Assembly (NCBI GenBank): GCA_934047225.1
Contig: OW203986.1
Location: 11,535,221 to 11,599,220 of the forward strand
Length of the DNA: 64,000 bases
Direction of reading: 5' to 3'
DNA from: Ypsolopha sequella
Taxonomy: Eukaryota > Arthropoda > Insecta > Lepidoptera > Ypsolophidae
Shown: in pieces, positions 10,557 to 21,940 of the stretch
How positions within the stretch are numbered: the stretch's first letter is position 1
Layout of the letters: each line of letters opens with the position of its first letter
Program-made: the position numbers and the translations under genes
Notes under the pieces: generated by a model
Databases searched by the model: none
Told to the model about the DNA's origin: nothing
The model's input: the letters and a program-made list of their open reading frames with translations, nothing else

Positions 10557-11338
10557 AACGATACTTTTTCTACTACCTGATTTATGTATTTAAATATTTA
10601 ATTTTTCCTTTCAAATTTAATGTATTTTATGGACAAATTATAGAGTAGAGGGATACTACGTATTTTATGACTTCGCAAAGCACGGCGTAGTTTTTACCTT
10701 TTTTTTTTTTCAGGCTTCGGCCGTCCGCTTTTATTTGTGGCCAGTACATTTTGCGAAAAAAGAGTGTCAGACGCGATATAATCGATTATGTCGTGAATCG
10801 GAACGGAAGGAATTTTGACTGTAACTAAGGACGTCAAAAAGACCCTAATTTAGCATGAAATGAAGACAAACGTCAAAAAGAACCTAATTTTGCAATAAAT
10901 GAAATTTGAATACGATATTTCAAACTGACCTGATAGTCATTCCGCAACGGGGCCCGGAAAGTTCGATTTTCAAAGCTAATTTCGAGTATTAAATGGAACT
11001 TTTTCATAAAGGTAGTAGAAAAATATATTTATGCTTTTATTTTGCAATATGCAATAAAAAAGGTGGTGAACTAGTAATTACCTTATAGACATTTTTTTAT
11101 TTACTTACGTACCTATGAATATTTATAATTATAAGTAAGTCTTCGTTAACAGTTTCGTGACAATGATAAAACATTCATTATTTAAATAACAAAGATTCAC
11201 TATTTCAGTTAGTAGATTTTATTTATAGAAAAGTACTTTTAGCATGGTCAAAAAATCGTACACGGAAATTGATAAATTTTTAATCTTAGTTAACACGAAA
11301 ATCAACCAATATTAATGCTATTTAAAGGATAATAATAG

Positions 11339-11478
11339 GTTGACCATCTAAAAAATACTAAATGAGCATCTAAATTACTAATTTGGCATCAACTAGGTTA
11401 GGTTAGGTTTCAAAATATTATTTTTGATGCCAACTTAGTAATTTTGATGCTGATTATTGTAACTTTTTATGGTCAGAT
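11339..11478. repeat. Palindromic element carrying a short TTAGG run in its loop
   Basis: AATTACTAATTTGGCATCAA (about 11373-11392) faces TTGATGCCAACTTAGTAATT (about 11427-11446) with one mismatch, and outer GACCAT...GAGCATC faces GATGCTG...ATGGTC. The loop holds TAGGTTAGGTTAGG, the insect telomere word, but only about three units. It is best read as a MITE. Confidence 0.6.
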
Positions 11479-11639
11479 AATTACAACCCATATTTAATAT
11501 AGTACCTCACAAAAATGTAATTTAGAGCAAAAATTAACGAACTTTTTCTATTAACGTGTACCCAAGAAAATTATCGAGCCACTAAAAAGCAATCGGCGGC
11601 TCTATGTTTGCACTTTTCATTTTTCAGTATCCATATCGA

Positions 11640-11830
11640 GGTTAACTTGCAGGTGACACTTCAGATCACTCAGTTGTACTCCAGCCACTGGCGCTTGCGC
11701 ACCGGGGCCCAAATATATATTTAAAAAGTTTTATTTTTAAATACAACGATTAAAGAAAACTCTCACACTTGTCACGCATATTGTAACGACATTTACATTG
11801 TAATTTTATCAAATCAAGTTCGTTGGTAAA
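11640..11830 (+). promoter_or_regulatory. Candidate promoter and 5' leader of the 263-aa protein gene
   Basis: Two possible starts are visible: an arthropod-type initiator TCAGT at 11670-11674 inside a GC-richer patch, and a TATA-like TATATATTTAAAA at 11714-11726 that would place initiation near 11745-11750. Both lie within 165 bases of the ATG. Which is used cannot be told from sequence. Confidence 0.35.
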
Positions 11831-11985
11831 ATGGTTCGCTGTTTTCTGGTGTCGTGGTATGGTGTAGCATGGGCGGTGGCCGCCCTGGCGCTGTGGGCGG
11901 CAGGAGTGAAGGGCGCCGCCGCACGTTACGACACCGCCACGCCGTACACGCCGCCCTACACCAAGTACAAGTACATTCCGTTACA
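11831..11985 (+). CDS. Exon 1 of the 263-aa protein gene (signal peptide)
   Basis: Starts at ATG 11831 and ends TTACA|GTGAGT in phase 2. It is much more GC-rich than its surroundings, as expected of a coding exon in an AT-rich genome. It encodes the signal peptide and the start of the Tyr/Pro segment. Confidence 0.85.
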
Positions 11986-14900
11986 GTGAGTGTTGTGTTG
12001 TTATTTATAATACTTGATACAATATTGAACAATTTATTTATTGTTAATAAAAATCTCCCTTTCCACGTTTTTGATAATATATTCATGTGCCCGTTGTGAT
12101 CTAAGCATTCCGTTTTGCTTTTAACAGTAAATAAAAAACGTGAAGCTACAAAAGTCTTGAAAGCGCTACGAGAATTCGTAGAGATGCAACGAGATTTCAA
12201 TGCGGTCTTTTAATTTATATGAGATAATTGTATATTTTTTTTAACATATCCAACCCAGTCTAAAAAGTCAACAAACCATTCCAGAATATATTCACATCTG
12301 TCTATAATTTATAGTTTCGTTTAATACGATACCTACAGATCAAGCTACGACCGCTACAGTCCGGACAACTTCGAGTCTCCAGCTGCAGAGAGCAGCGGTG
12401 TTGAATCCTCCTCCGGCATGGCACCTTCTGAGCTCATCCTCACAGCGTTGAGGACAGCGCTCGATGTGGTGCGGAGGATGAACGCTAACCGACAAGCAAA
12501 GCAAGGAGCTGCGGCTAATAATAATACTGCTATTGCGGTGAGTGCAGGCGCTAAGTCCAAGTCGATTGCGGGGGCGAAAGTGTTCTTCAACAGTTTTCCA
12601 GTTTGCTCGGCCCAGACCAATGGCATTACGTTTTAATATAAATGGTCCAGTCTTCCCTAACCAGGCTTTTTATCATTCATGAGAATTAGGTAAAAATACC
12701 AGTTAAGGAGTTTATCTCAGGACGTAACCAAAAATTGTAAACAAAAGACGGCCAAAATATTCATGAAAGGTACCTGAAAACTTTCTCTAGATTCTCGTGA
12801 TTTCCTCACATCACATTCAACAGAAGTGTATCGATACCGTTCGTTCCGAACGTCTGAACTGGGTCATTGAGTGGGTCACCTGGGCATCAGTGACCCGGTG
12901 TCACACGCTAACTCGGGCATTTGGGTTACACACGACCATGATAATTGCGTCTTCACAACGCTCAGACTTTCGTGGAAACGTCGTTATCGATATCCATACA
13001 TGGATATTAGAAACGATTCAAGAATGCTTGAATTGCTTCAATAAGTTTGCAGAATAAATTGTACATCTATTTATCGTATGGGTTTCTTTACAAATTGGCA
13101 TGTGTATTTATGGGCCAATCACCTTTAAACTTGTATTATAAAATACGAGTAAACCTAACCCCATAATTTATTTACGAGTATGAGTAACCATCATAAAGCA
13201 ACTTATTTCAAGTAAGATTTACAAAAATAGACTTTTATTTTTACTAACGTAGTTTACGACCAATAAATATCTATCTACATTACAACTAAGCAAAAAAACA
13301 AAAAAAAAACTTTATAAGTAAGTAACTATTTAATTGATGTGTCTAAAGAAAATACCTATATGAAAAAAAGTGAAAACCACGAAAAATTCTGGTAAACAAA
13401 GTTTAACTTTTTTTTGTTTAATGAAGTTTCTAAACTATTTTTAGTAATTTGGGTTCGCTGATTTCATATCTACCCTCAGTTTTTTTCTAGCAGCTCTAGT
13501 TTTTGTGATACAGGTGCTTCTTAAAATTTCGTTACGCGGCTTACTAATATTTTTTTTTCGTGCAAAAAATTATTAAATTCCATAACTAAATCGATATGTC
13601 TACATTAAGAAGAACTTGCTTAAACGATCCAAATAGTTTTTGTGCTGTTTGTGGTGAATATATGTTTCGAGAATGTCGTTTATGTGCGTCTGACTTTATA
13701 AAAAAGGCCTACTTGGACTTCTTTGGGACGCCATTACAAGTTTTTAGTAAGCCGTGGATCGCAAATTATGTTTGTGGTAGTTGCGTAACATCATTGCGTG
13801 TTTGGGATAGTAAAAAAAGACTTACTTTGAAGTTCAAAAGTCCTATGATTTGGCGTGAACCAGTAAATATAACAGTAAAATATTCCCGAAATTGAGCACA
13901 GAAAAATAAAAGCTGGTATTTTTGACGGTTCTCAAACCAGGAATCTAATAAAGGATCAAAATTTTACTGACTGTATGACAGATAAAGAGAAATCTGCATG
14001 GACTGAATTTGTTTGGGTTGTGCAAAATTTCTTAGGAAATAATAAGTCTCCAGACTACATTCAACACATTGAATAGCTTATGCTGTATGCAAGAAAATCT
14101 TACAAAAGAAAATTTTTCATATTAGGTTAGAGAAACAATTTATAATTCGAGTATTTTTCGCTAAAAATGTTATATGTTAATATTTCAAAAACTAAAGCTA
14201 CTTACTAGAGAAAAACTGACAAGAGATTTGGAATCAGCGTGGCAGATCATACAAAACCAGGTATGAAACTTCATAAAACAAAACTATTGTTTACCAGTAT
14301 CAGCGGCATAGGACATTTTAGTAATTATTTTTTGACAGTAAGTGCATCGACAGGGACTTCTTTCCAGGAGTTCACTCTGGTTACAAACTGTCTTCCTCCA
14401 TCAAAATAATCAACTTTTATTCAAAGAGAGTTCCCATGTACCTGCAGGCACACAGGCGCGGGCAGCTCGCCAACAACACGTCCGTGGTGAGCGGGCGAGG
14501 GTACGACTACTATGATGAGCATGACCATCACCCGGAGACCACGACCACTGCCAAGCCGATGAAGCAAGGCCGGTACACCGACCCCTGGGCCGGATACTAC
14601 GACTGGATTATCAACGAGGGCTCCTTCAAGTTCTGGAGTGTCTTCCAGGTGAGACTTCAGCCAAGTTAGTTCTGAGTTTTAGAAGGATGGCGCGGTCATT
14701 ATTACAGGTATTTGTTGCTGGTTTGCAAGGTTTTGCAAGGTTTGTAAAATTTCAGTAGTTTTATCTTATGGGAAATACAGATAAATAAACTGAAATAAAG
14801 ATGAATTTATTGCCATCTCTAAAAGAAAAAAATCTTCTCGAAATCTCAACTGTTCATAAAAGTGAGACGCCATAGCTTTGAATTTTAGAAAGTTCAATGA

Positions 14901-17900
14901 AATTTTTTGCCGCTACATAAATTAAATGTACAGGAAGAAATGTATTGTTTACATGTCTTTAAAGCGGTGTCAGCCCCTGACTCTCTTCGACTCTTCTTCG
15001 CTTTAAAAAAATATTTTTCTTTATCTAGTCTGACATAATGTCAGAATAAAATTCTGATCCTCTAAAAAATACGGTAGATGGTTAAGAATACTAACTAAAG
15101 TCTTACTGGAGTAGAATTAAAAAAAAATGTTTAAGTGTAGATCGACAACAACGACCACTATTACAAATTACTATGGTAATAAAGTCTTATCGAATTACTT
15201 TTTAATTGAGTATGTAGTTTTAAAAAAATAAAAAGAAAACCTACTAATTAATCTATTTTTAACTTCTCATGTTCTAAAAAGTACTTGGTTTATGCTTGCT
15301 ACAAGCGAATTAAAACTACGTTTTATGCTCTAGCTAGTGCATAAAAATGTTTACTTCTTCTAAAACTATTACAATAGGTCATACAGCCAGATACACAGTA
15401 CCACTTGATAGACAAACTTTTTGAAACTCAATAACGTTCGCTTTAAGATTTTATTATACGAGTATTAGCGCCAACGAACTAAAAATTTTTTTAGTTCCTT
15501 GATTGGCGCGAACTGACAGGACATGCTTCAGATGATTTTCAAGGATGTGAAGGATGTTACAGTGACTTTAAAGAGACATAATATACAATAAATAAAAAGA
15601 CATGCATAACTGATTATTTATTTAGGTTATTTAGACATGGCTGTATGGGGTAAGTTCCCTTTGCCTTCCTAATTGGTGGAAGAATTATAAAAAAACAGTG
15701 GCGGGAAAGAGCTGTTTTCGTAGTATCCCTCTATGTGGCTGTTGTTTTTTCTCAGTCAGCAATACATATTTAGTTGTTTGATTATTTAAATTTGTATTAA
15801 GTATTATTGTACGAGGGTGAATCCAAAAGTTCTAAGCCCGACCTACAAAGAGGTATCAAATCTTTGTAAATCTACCGTCATTTATTAGAATGTTTTTTCG
15901 TGATTGATTGTGTGAAGTTGAAGTTCGATACTGCAAGCTATTATTTTTTTGTGATATTTTGTTTAACGCAGTCTGACGGAATTTTTCACAATGGAGTAAA
16001 TTGAACACCGTGCTGTGATTAAGTACCTTAATAAAAAAGGTCTTTCACCTAAAGAGATTCATGAAGATATGGAAACAACATTAGGGGAATCTGCTCCATC
16101 GTATTCCACTGTCAAAAAGTGGGTATCTGAATTTAAACGCGGTCGGGAGACCATTGAAGATGACCCAAGGAGAGGAAGGCCTTCAACGTCTACCACTAAA
16201 AAAAACACTGACAAAATTTGTGATCTCATCCTAGGAGACCGACGATTGACCATTAGTAGGATAGCTGAGATCACAGGCATCAGTTATGGCCGAGTGCAAA
16301 ACATTATAATTGTAGAATTGGGGTTCCGTAAGGTTTCTGCTCGCTGGGTCCCAAGATTGCTTTCAGCTGACCAAAAACGAGTTCGATTCACAATTTCGCG
16401 TGACTGTTTGGAACTTTTTGAGGCAGATGCTGAGGATTTTATGTCTCGTTTTGTTACCATAGATAAAAACTGGGTTCATCACCATACTCCTGAAACAAAA
16501 CAGCAATCCAAACAATGGAAAAGATCTGGCTCACCCACGCTGAAGAAGGCCAAGTGCGTTTTGTCAGCCAACAAAGTCATGGCATCTGTTTTTTGGGATT
16601 CGAAGGGAGTTATTTTATTGGATTATTTACCTAAAGGTGAAACTATAAATTCACGCTATTATTGTAACCTATTACGAAAACTTCGCGAAGAAATAAAAGA
16701 AAAACGGCCGGGGATGTTGCGTAAGAGAGTTTTGTTTCATCAAGACAATGCACGAGTTCACACTTCGGTTGAAACGATGGCTGTGATCCATGAATGTGGT
16801 TACGAGTTGCTGCACCACCCACCTTATTCGCCGGATTTAGCCCCCTCTGACTATCATCTCTTTCCAAATTTAAAAAACACTTGGGGGGATCTAAATATTT
16901 GACTAGAGAAGAAGTGATAGTCGCATTTAATGACTATTTTGACGACCTTCCGGAATCATTTTTTTCGAGGGTATAAATAAGTTGCAGGTCAGGTGGAAGA
17001 AGTGTGTTGATCTAGATGGAGACTATGTCGAAAAATAAAAATAATTTTGAACCCACTTTTCTTTCATTTTCACGGTCGGGCTTAGAACTTTTGGATTCAC
17101 CCTCGTATAATATGTCACCCAGTGATGATGAAACAACAGGTACTGTTTCATTTCCTCCTTGCAAGTGAAAAGTAGAGTGTTGAACTTTGCTACAAACGAG
17201 CCATATTACCTCGAACTATAGCTGCCTTCGCCAAGGCAGGTAAATATCTCGGGTTATACGGCTCGTTTTATGCACTCGTATAACAATCTACTATTTATGC
17301 GTGTATATAATAGTAGTTTATGCTACTAGGGCGAAAAGGAAAAAATCACGAGGACGATTTAAAACACGAGCGTAGCGAGTGTTTTAAACGTAACCGAGTA
17401 ATTTATTGCTTTTACGCCCGTGTATCATACTACGTTTTTCAATGCATAGTGTGAGGAAATGAAAACAAATATAATCTTGTGAACTTTCAATTATGATTGG
17501 CTCAAAAGGATTGTATCCAGAGCCGTTAAACAGTGGAAAAAAAAGTATAACATCTATGGTACACAGGAAAGGCTGCAGGTTAGCCAACCAATGCAAACAA
17601 ATTAAAAAAAAAATAATAATAAAGCCCTAGGGCAAAATAATCGACTTTCTGTTCGGTTTTGATGCATACAAATTGGGCCTTCAACGATCAAATTACGACG
17701 TTCAACCTAGTAAGAGCGAGAATCCGGGGTTGACACTGCCTTAAGTCAAAGCACCCTGATCTTCACCATGAGCATCACGAGCAACGCGACCTCAAGCCCA
17801 CCTGAGCGCATCGTAGCGCGAAAATGACATAATCGCTTTCTGCGAAAAAATGCTATTACGTCGCCATTAGCTGTACAAAAAGTTCAAGTATGGCTTAACT

Positions 17901-20808
17901 ACTTCGCGACAACATTGACATAGATTTAACTAGCAGAATACATAATATTTTTCTCAGTTTCATCTTTGGTGCCTTTTAAATAAGGCTTTATATTACTTTG
18001 CTCAAATGTAGAGCTAAGTTTGTGTGTGATGTTTGGTAGCACTGCTAGGTACGTCAAGCATGGGTACCAACGGTTATGGCAACTAAGTACTAGCCAAGGA
18101 TGCGTTTGTGTAGTTGACATTGTGGGGGCCTTGTCTTTATATTTAGTGTGCGGTTATGTTCAAATAGGTACATATTTTTCTTTGCGACAAATATTAACTA
18201 TGACAATTTGTCTTCCTTTATGTGTAAGTTAAACTATGTTTTAAACTACAAATAAATATTTAATAAACAAATAAACCTATCTATTATATAAAATCGAAAA
18301 GGGACAAAATTCACGGGAAAGAGTAAGATGGCGCTCTACACACCTGTGTGTGGGCGTATCACTCACACGAACGCAAAAATCGCGAAAAAAATTATGCAAT
18401 TCGATTCCTTGGATTGTGACAATGATGAACTGTATAAGCAATTTGGGTTTGGATCCATGATCGGTTAATAATTAAAGAATGAAATTATAAGATCAAAATG
18501 TTCCGCGTTTCAGTAACGTCAGATCTGTATGACATGTCTAAACGGCCGTTCATACTGTTTTGGGTTTGCAAAAAGGTAACATTATGCAATGCAACTTTAA
18601 ACGCAAATTGAACATCAAATAATTTTTCCAGAGAATAAATTTTATATTAAGTAATTAATTAATTCCGGAGATTATCTCCTACATCCAACATCACTCATAA
18701 ATATCTCCTCTCTATGATTCAAGTGGTTCAAGGTTTTTTTTTTAATAATAGTAAGCCGCGGGCACATACAGTAAATTTCAAGATTTAACTCTTAAATGTT
18801 TTGATTACTTTAACTGCAAAGTAAAAAGATTTAAACAAAGGGTCCGAGGTAGACGAAATTATTTCCACGGTCATATTTAAGTGAGGCTCCTCTAGACGGG
18901 CTTCCGGATAGATCTTCAATTTAAAACAGCATATCATTACAGCCCGATAATAGAATATATGGAGAGACGTAACCGTTTTTGCTTAAAGTTGGATGAACCC
19001 GTTTTTTGTATCTATATTTTTAGCTAAACTGCGATTTGAGAATTTTTTTATTCAACGTGGAGAAGGAAGGAGTGACGTTAATTACGTTAATATCAATCAC
19101 TCAAGTTTAATCCAGCCGTACAGCTTAGAAATCTAAAACAGATAATGCGCATGCGTACTCCATATGGATTTGGATTGCATGTATCCTTGTTTTGCAGTTA
19201 CCTCATGGCAATTAACCAGACTTACCGCATGCCAATGCTAATTTTAATTGATGATTGACGACAAATAGCGATGATCTTCTACTCCCATGTAAAATGCAGC
19301 AAATCAAGAAAACAAAAGTAAACACTTGCCTTAAATGATATCTGTTTAGATTCACAAAGGGAAAGGTTGTGGATCTTTTTGTAACGAATGTACTTATTCA
19401 GTCTCACTAGTTCAGCAGGTTTCTGTATTATAGCATATAATAAATGATGTAATGTGATTAGTTCCGGTGCCAGAGGGCGGCAATGCGCAGGCGCATGCGT
19501 GCGGGTCATGCTATTGAACCTTCAGAGCTATATAAACAAAGCTATTTAAGATTGGGTATATTACCTATTCTACCAATTACACACTCAACATATAAGTGAC
19601 GCATTAAGTAAACAAACACTTGTAATATTATGCTCATCTCCGTTAATTTTAGTAACTAGGATGCAATTTGCTTAGATTAAATTATGTTAAGAGGATGGCA
19701 TACCCTAGCAACTTTTTTTATTACCCATCCAGCACAATAAGTCTAATGGCAAAGATCTTATTTGCTTTTCATAGAGGCGATTTTTGGCCTCTTTTTCTTG
19801 GACGCGTAATACTAGTGATCACGCAGCGAAACAACAAATTAGTGTGTTTTTAGCTAATACTGACATATTTTATAGGGAAAAAAGTATTGGATTTAGATAA
19901 AATCCCTTCATATTTCTATTGCCTATTTTATATAAAAAAATCAAGTTGATTTCTTAACCACGTTTTTGAAACGAACGTTTGAAAACAAAAAAAAAGAGGG
20001 TGGAAAACATTTTTTTTTGACAAAAGTATAAATCTTAATACATTGTTTATAGGTGGAATCCCTAGATAAAAGATCGATAAATCAAATATATTTTCTTCAA
20101 TATGAGGAGAGACCTAATTTCTTCCAATGAACCCTTGAAAACCTGGTGTTGTTGATGTTCTAGCGTCAGGTGTCCACTTAAGGGGTGTTAATTCGAACAT
20201 TTAGTTCGAGTAGCTAGGTAACTTTTCCATTGAACAGCTGATTTTTTTTTCATGATTTGATGGTTGTTCATAGTAAAAGGTGTTTATATGGACGAGCATT
20301 ATCACCAGTTTCCGGCTTCCGCAACATCATATTAACACCCAGTATATTAATGTAGCTAAATTAAAATCACTTCTTATAAAACGAATACCTCTGTTTAAAG
20401 GCGCATCTAGTCACGAGCATGACACGCGGATCTTCTTTAGGTCAAATTGAAAATTAATTCCTTAAATTAATACCTAGCCAGTACAATTACCATGATTAAA
20501 TTTAATCAAGAATTTTTTACAACCTTCATTACTTTTATGAATTATTCACTTAATTTGTTTTTGCCTTTCAGCTATTCACGGCAGCTCTCCTGCTGTACGC
20601 GGCTCTTTCGGCCATTTATTACGCGAAATTCAACCCTATTATGCCGGACTACGATCGAGAATACGACGACTACTTCCTGGAGAGGACAGTGGGTCGACAG
20701 ACGAGGAGCTTGGACTCCTTGGATCTACCTTCTGGACTCAGTTGGATCAATCCGAGGACCTTCCAGTTCATTCTCGATGCCATATCCACGCATTATAAAG
20801 AAGAATAG
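11831..20808 (+). CDS. Tyr-rich single-pass membrane protein, four exons, 263 aa, tandem paralogue of the preceding gene
   Basis: Exons are 11831-11985, 12339-12537, 14448-14648 and 20572-20808. The junction phases (2, 0, 0) agree and the frame stays open to TAG 20806-20808. Residues 1-28 form a hydrophobic signal peptide. A YTPPYTKYKY-type stretch, a Ser-rich linker and an amphipathic segment (SELILTALRTALDVVRRMNA, about 79-98) follow. Next come a YDYYDEHDHHPETTTT patch (about 138-153), an aromatic juxtamembrane part (DPWAGYYDWIINEGSFKFW), a membrane helix (about 183-206, including LFTAALLLYAALSAIYYAKF) and a tail ending HYKEE. The tail element RSLDSLDLPSGLSW...FILDAISTHY parallels RSVDSWNLSNENL...RAISEAYEKY of the upstream gene. 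Function unknown. The third intron is 5.9 kb and holds a mariner. Confidence 0.85.
12339..12537 (+). CDS. Exon 2 of the 263-aa protein gene
   Basis: Acceptor CCTACAG at 12332-12338; donor GCG|GTGAGT. It completes the Gln codon split from exon 1 and encodes the Ser-rich linker and a helical segment. The ATG at 12418 inside it is an internal Met. Confidence 0.85.
13596..14076 (+). pseudogene. Degenerate copy of a repetitive Cys-motif protein family, inside intron 2
   Basis: The frame 13596-13895 begins MSTLRRTCLNDPNSFCAVCG and runs to MIWREP. A one-base shift at about 13885 restores a second frame with AGIFDGSQTRNLIKDQNFTD and FVWVVQNFLGNNK, ending at TAG 14074-14076. I recall nearly identical multi-copy proteins (N-terminal RTCLNDPNSFC, then MVWREP, then AGIFDGPQ...FLGNNK) in arthropods and other animals, where they appear linked to mobile DNA. 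Length is far below the family norm and the frame is broken, so this is a dead insertion and not an exon. The CxxC pairs suggest a zinc-binding N-terminus. Confidence 0.55.
14448..14648 (+). CDS. Exon 3 of the 263-aa protein gene
   Basis: Acceptor CCTGCAG at 14441-14447 with a weak pyrimidine tract; donor CAG|GTGAGA. Phase 0 at both ends. It encodes the Asp/His/Thr patch and the aromatic juxtamembrane segment. The ATG at 14436 lies in the intron and is not a start. Confidence 0.8.
15467..15509. repeat. Hairpin, stem of about 20 bp
   Basis: GCGCCAACGAACTAAAAA folds onto TTTTTAGTTCCTTGATTGGCGC with a small internal bulge. It lies in intron 3 about 300 bases before the mariner. Confidence 0.5.
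15812..17105 (+). mobile_element. Mariner transposon, 1294 bp, with intact ends
   Basis: A perfect 32-bp terminal inverted repeat (starting CGAGGGTGAATCCAAAAGTT) occupies 15812-15843 and 17074-17105, and the element is flanked by TA on both sides, the mariner target duplication. It contains one transposase reading frame region. Total length is typical of mariner. It is inserted in the sense orientation in intron 3 of the 263-aa protein gene. Confidence 0.95.
15991..17038 (+). pseudogene. Mariner transposase (DD34D), inactivated
   Basis: The frame reads through a helix-turn-helix DNA-binding half (SPKEIHEDMETTLGESAPSY; ISRIAEITGISYGRV) into the catalytic half. The three acidic residues are visible in VTIDKNWVHH, FHQDNARVHT and SPDLAPSDYHLF, and 34 residues separate the last two aspartates, diagnostic of mariner. 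Three lesions are present: a TAA at codon 3 after ATG GAG (15997-15999), a one-base frameshift near 16877 after HLFPNLK, and another near 16970 after SFFSR. The expected end with DYVEK and TAA falls at 17036-17038. An in-frame Met or near-cognate start further down would still lack the C-terminus, so the enzyme is probably dead. Confidence 0.9.
17195..17388. repeat. Two adjacent palindromes after the mariner
   Basis: ACGAGCCATATTACC (about 17195) faces GGGTTATACGGCTCGT (about 17260) in an imperfect palindrome with an inner TGCCTT/AAGGCA stem. Further on, TTTAAAACAC (17358-17367) pairs exactly with GTGTTTTAAA (17379-17388) across the loop GAGCGTAGCGA. Both are short foldback-like units. Confidence 0.55.
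19484..19540 (+). promoter_or_regulatory. NRF-1/Ewg-like site with downstream TATA-like box, intronic
   Basis: TGCGCAGGCGCATGCGTGCG at 19484-19503 matches the NRF-1 (Drosophila Ewg) recognition pattern, and CTATATAAAC lies about 30 bases on. It could be an internal promoter in intron 3 of the 263-aa gene. No coding exon is seen nearby. Confidence 0.2.
20572..20808 (+). CDS. Exon 4 of the 263-aa protein gene (membrane helix and tail)
   Basis: Acceptor TTGCCTTTCAG, ending at 20571, with a good pyrimidine tract. Phase 0 entry gives LFTAALLLYAALSAIYYAKF, then a Tyr/Asp-rich stretch and the conserved tail, ending at TAG 20806-20808. A longer open frame in another phase overlaps this exon and is spurious. 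Confidence 0.85.
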   Translation, partial: LFTAALLLYAALSAIYYAKFNPIMPDYDREYDDYFLERTVGRQTRSLDSLDLPSGLSWINPRTFQFILDAISTHYKEE

Positions 20809-20828
20809 ATAATGAATTTTGAAGTGAA

Positions 20829-21655
20829 AATAAAACGAGAGGTGTCGTGGGACACCCGGTTGGAACGAAGTTCCTTTCGATACCGACGCGCAAGTCGCAC
20901 GTCTATACTGTAGTATAGACCTATACATAGGCATGCGCTTGTAAACACACAAACACACGTACTGTAGCAAAAATATCGTGACGGTCGAAATTTAACACTT
21001 TTTTCGGCCTATCTCTCATGAAAGAAAGAAAGAAAGAAAATAAATTTATTGGCGCGTTTACAAAAAAGAAACTTACAGCTAACACAGTAGAAAAAGGTTT
21101 ACTTAAGTAGGGAGTAATCTATAGATAAAAATAACAACACGACAAAAGGATATAGCTCAGCTATGTGCCATCCAAAACATGCTTTAGTTGGCGCTGGTTT
21201 TCAGCTACCTCCGCCAATGGTCTCATTCACCAAGTGTCTGGAGTGTAACGTGCGATAAGGAATTTCGTTCCAAAAACAATTAGGTATGAAACTTACAGAA
21301 ATTAATGTTCTAAATTATGATAAAATCCTTGGGGTAGAATTGATATTAGAAAATGTTTTGTGCTTGTAGAGCAAGTCGGGATAAGAGGTTGACGAGTACC
21401 TTACCTTACCATAGTTTTATTCTCTTTTGGTAAGTAGAAGGTTTGTGTAAATAAGGACATGTTACGAGACAACGATATTTATATTAATTAGTTTTTCGTC
21501 GTATTTGTAAGTGAATATCATGTAAGAATCTTGTTGTCTTGTAGCAATGAAATTGTAAGTATTTAGTTTTAGGTAAATAAGTTCTAATGTGCTCAATTTT
21601 AACAGTATTTTTCTATGTTTCGTGCACGCAAACAATACATAAACTTAAAAATAAA
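20829..21655 (+). terminator. Candidate polyadenylation signals of the 263-aa protein gene
   Basis: AATAAA occurs at 20829-20834, only 20 bases after the stop, and again at 21650-21655 followed by a GT-rich CTGTGTTGAG. The second fits a normal downstream element better. If it is used, the 3' UTR would include the LINE fragment at about 21020-21300. Confidence 0.4.
21020..21300 (-). repeat. LINE 3' fragment with (GAAA)n tail, reverse orientation
   Basis: A GAAAGAAAGAAAGAAAGAAA run joins AATAAATTTATTGGCGCG and a body with GTGTCTGGAGTGTAACGTGC and GGAATTTCGTTCC. On the complement this is a retrotransposon 3' end with a TTTC-type tail. Family from memory, not certain. Confidence 0.5.
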
Positions 21656-21940
21656 CCTGTGTTGAGTTTTATTAATTAGGTACCAAAATAAATAATTTGA
21701 TTATAGAATATTAAATTCCTCAATTTAAGGTACTGTTCGTACGTTACAATTATAGGTATATTAGGTAAATACTAATCACATATTACCTATTTCTACCTAT
21801 ACAGTATTGATAAATGAACAAAATTGGACTGTAGATATACACACGCGTATAAACGATTATATCGATTAGTTTTTATATATAGTCCAGTATATTTAAATGT
21901 ATATATTGTTATTTTATTTGTTAGTTAATATTTTGTTATA

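Noticed and set aside
10451..10648. 65-codon frame
   Set aside because: Crosses a palindromic element; no splice or codon support.
11394..11409. True interstitial telomere array
   Set aside because: About three TTAGG units only, inside a palindromic repeat.
12797..13057. 86-codon frame in intron 2
   Set aside because: Intron sequence without acceptor or donor in phase and no recognisable domain.
14436..14669. Independent ORF starting at ATG 14436
   Set aside because: The ATG lies before a splice acceptor and the frame is exon 3 of the four-exon gene; phases match on both sides.
20492..20812. 106-codon open frame over the last exon
   Set aside because: Out of phase with the upstream exon; the correct phase yields a membrane helix and a tail like that of the paralogue.
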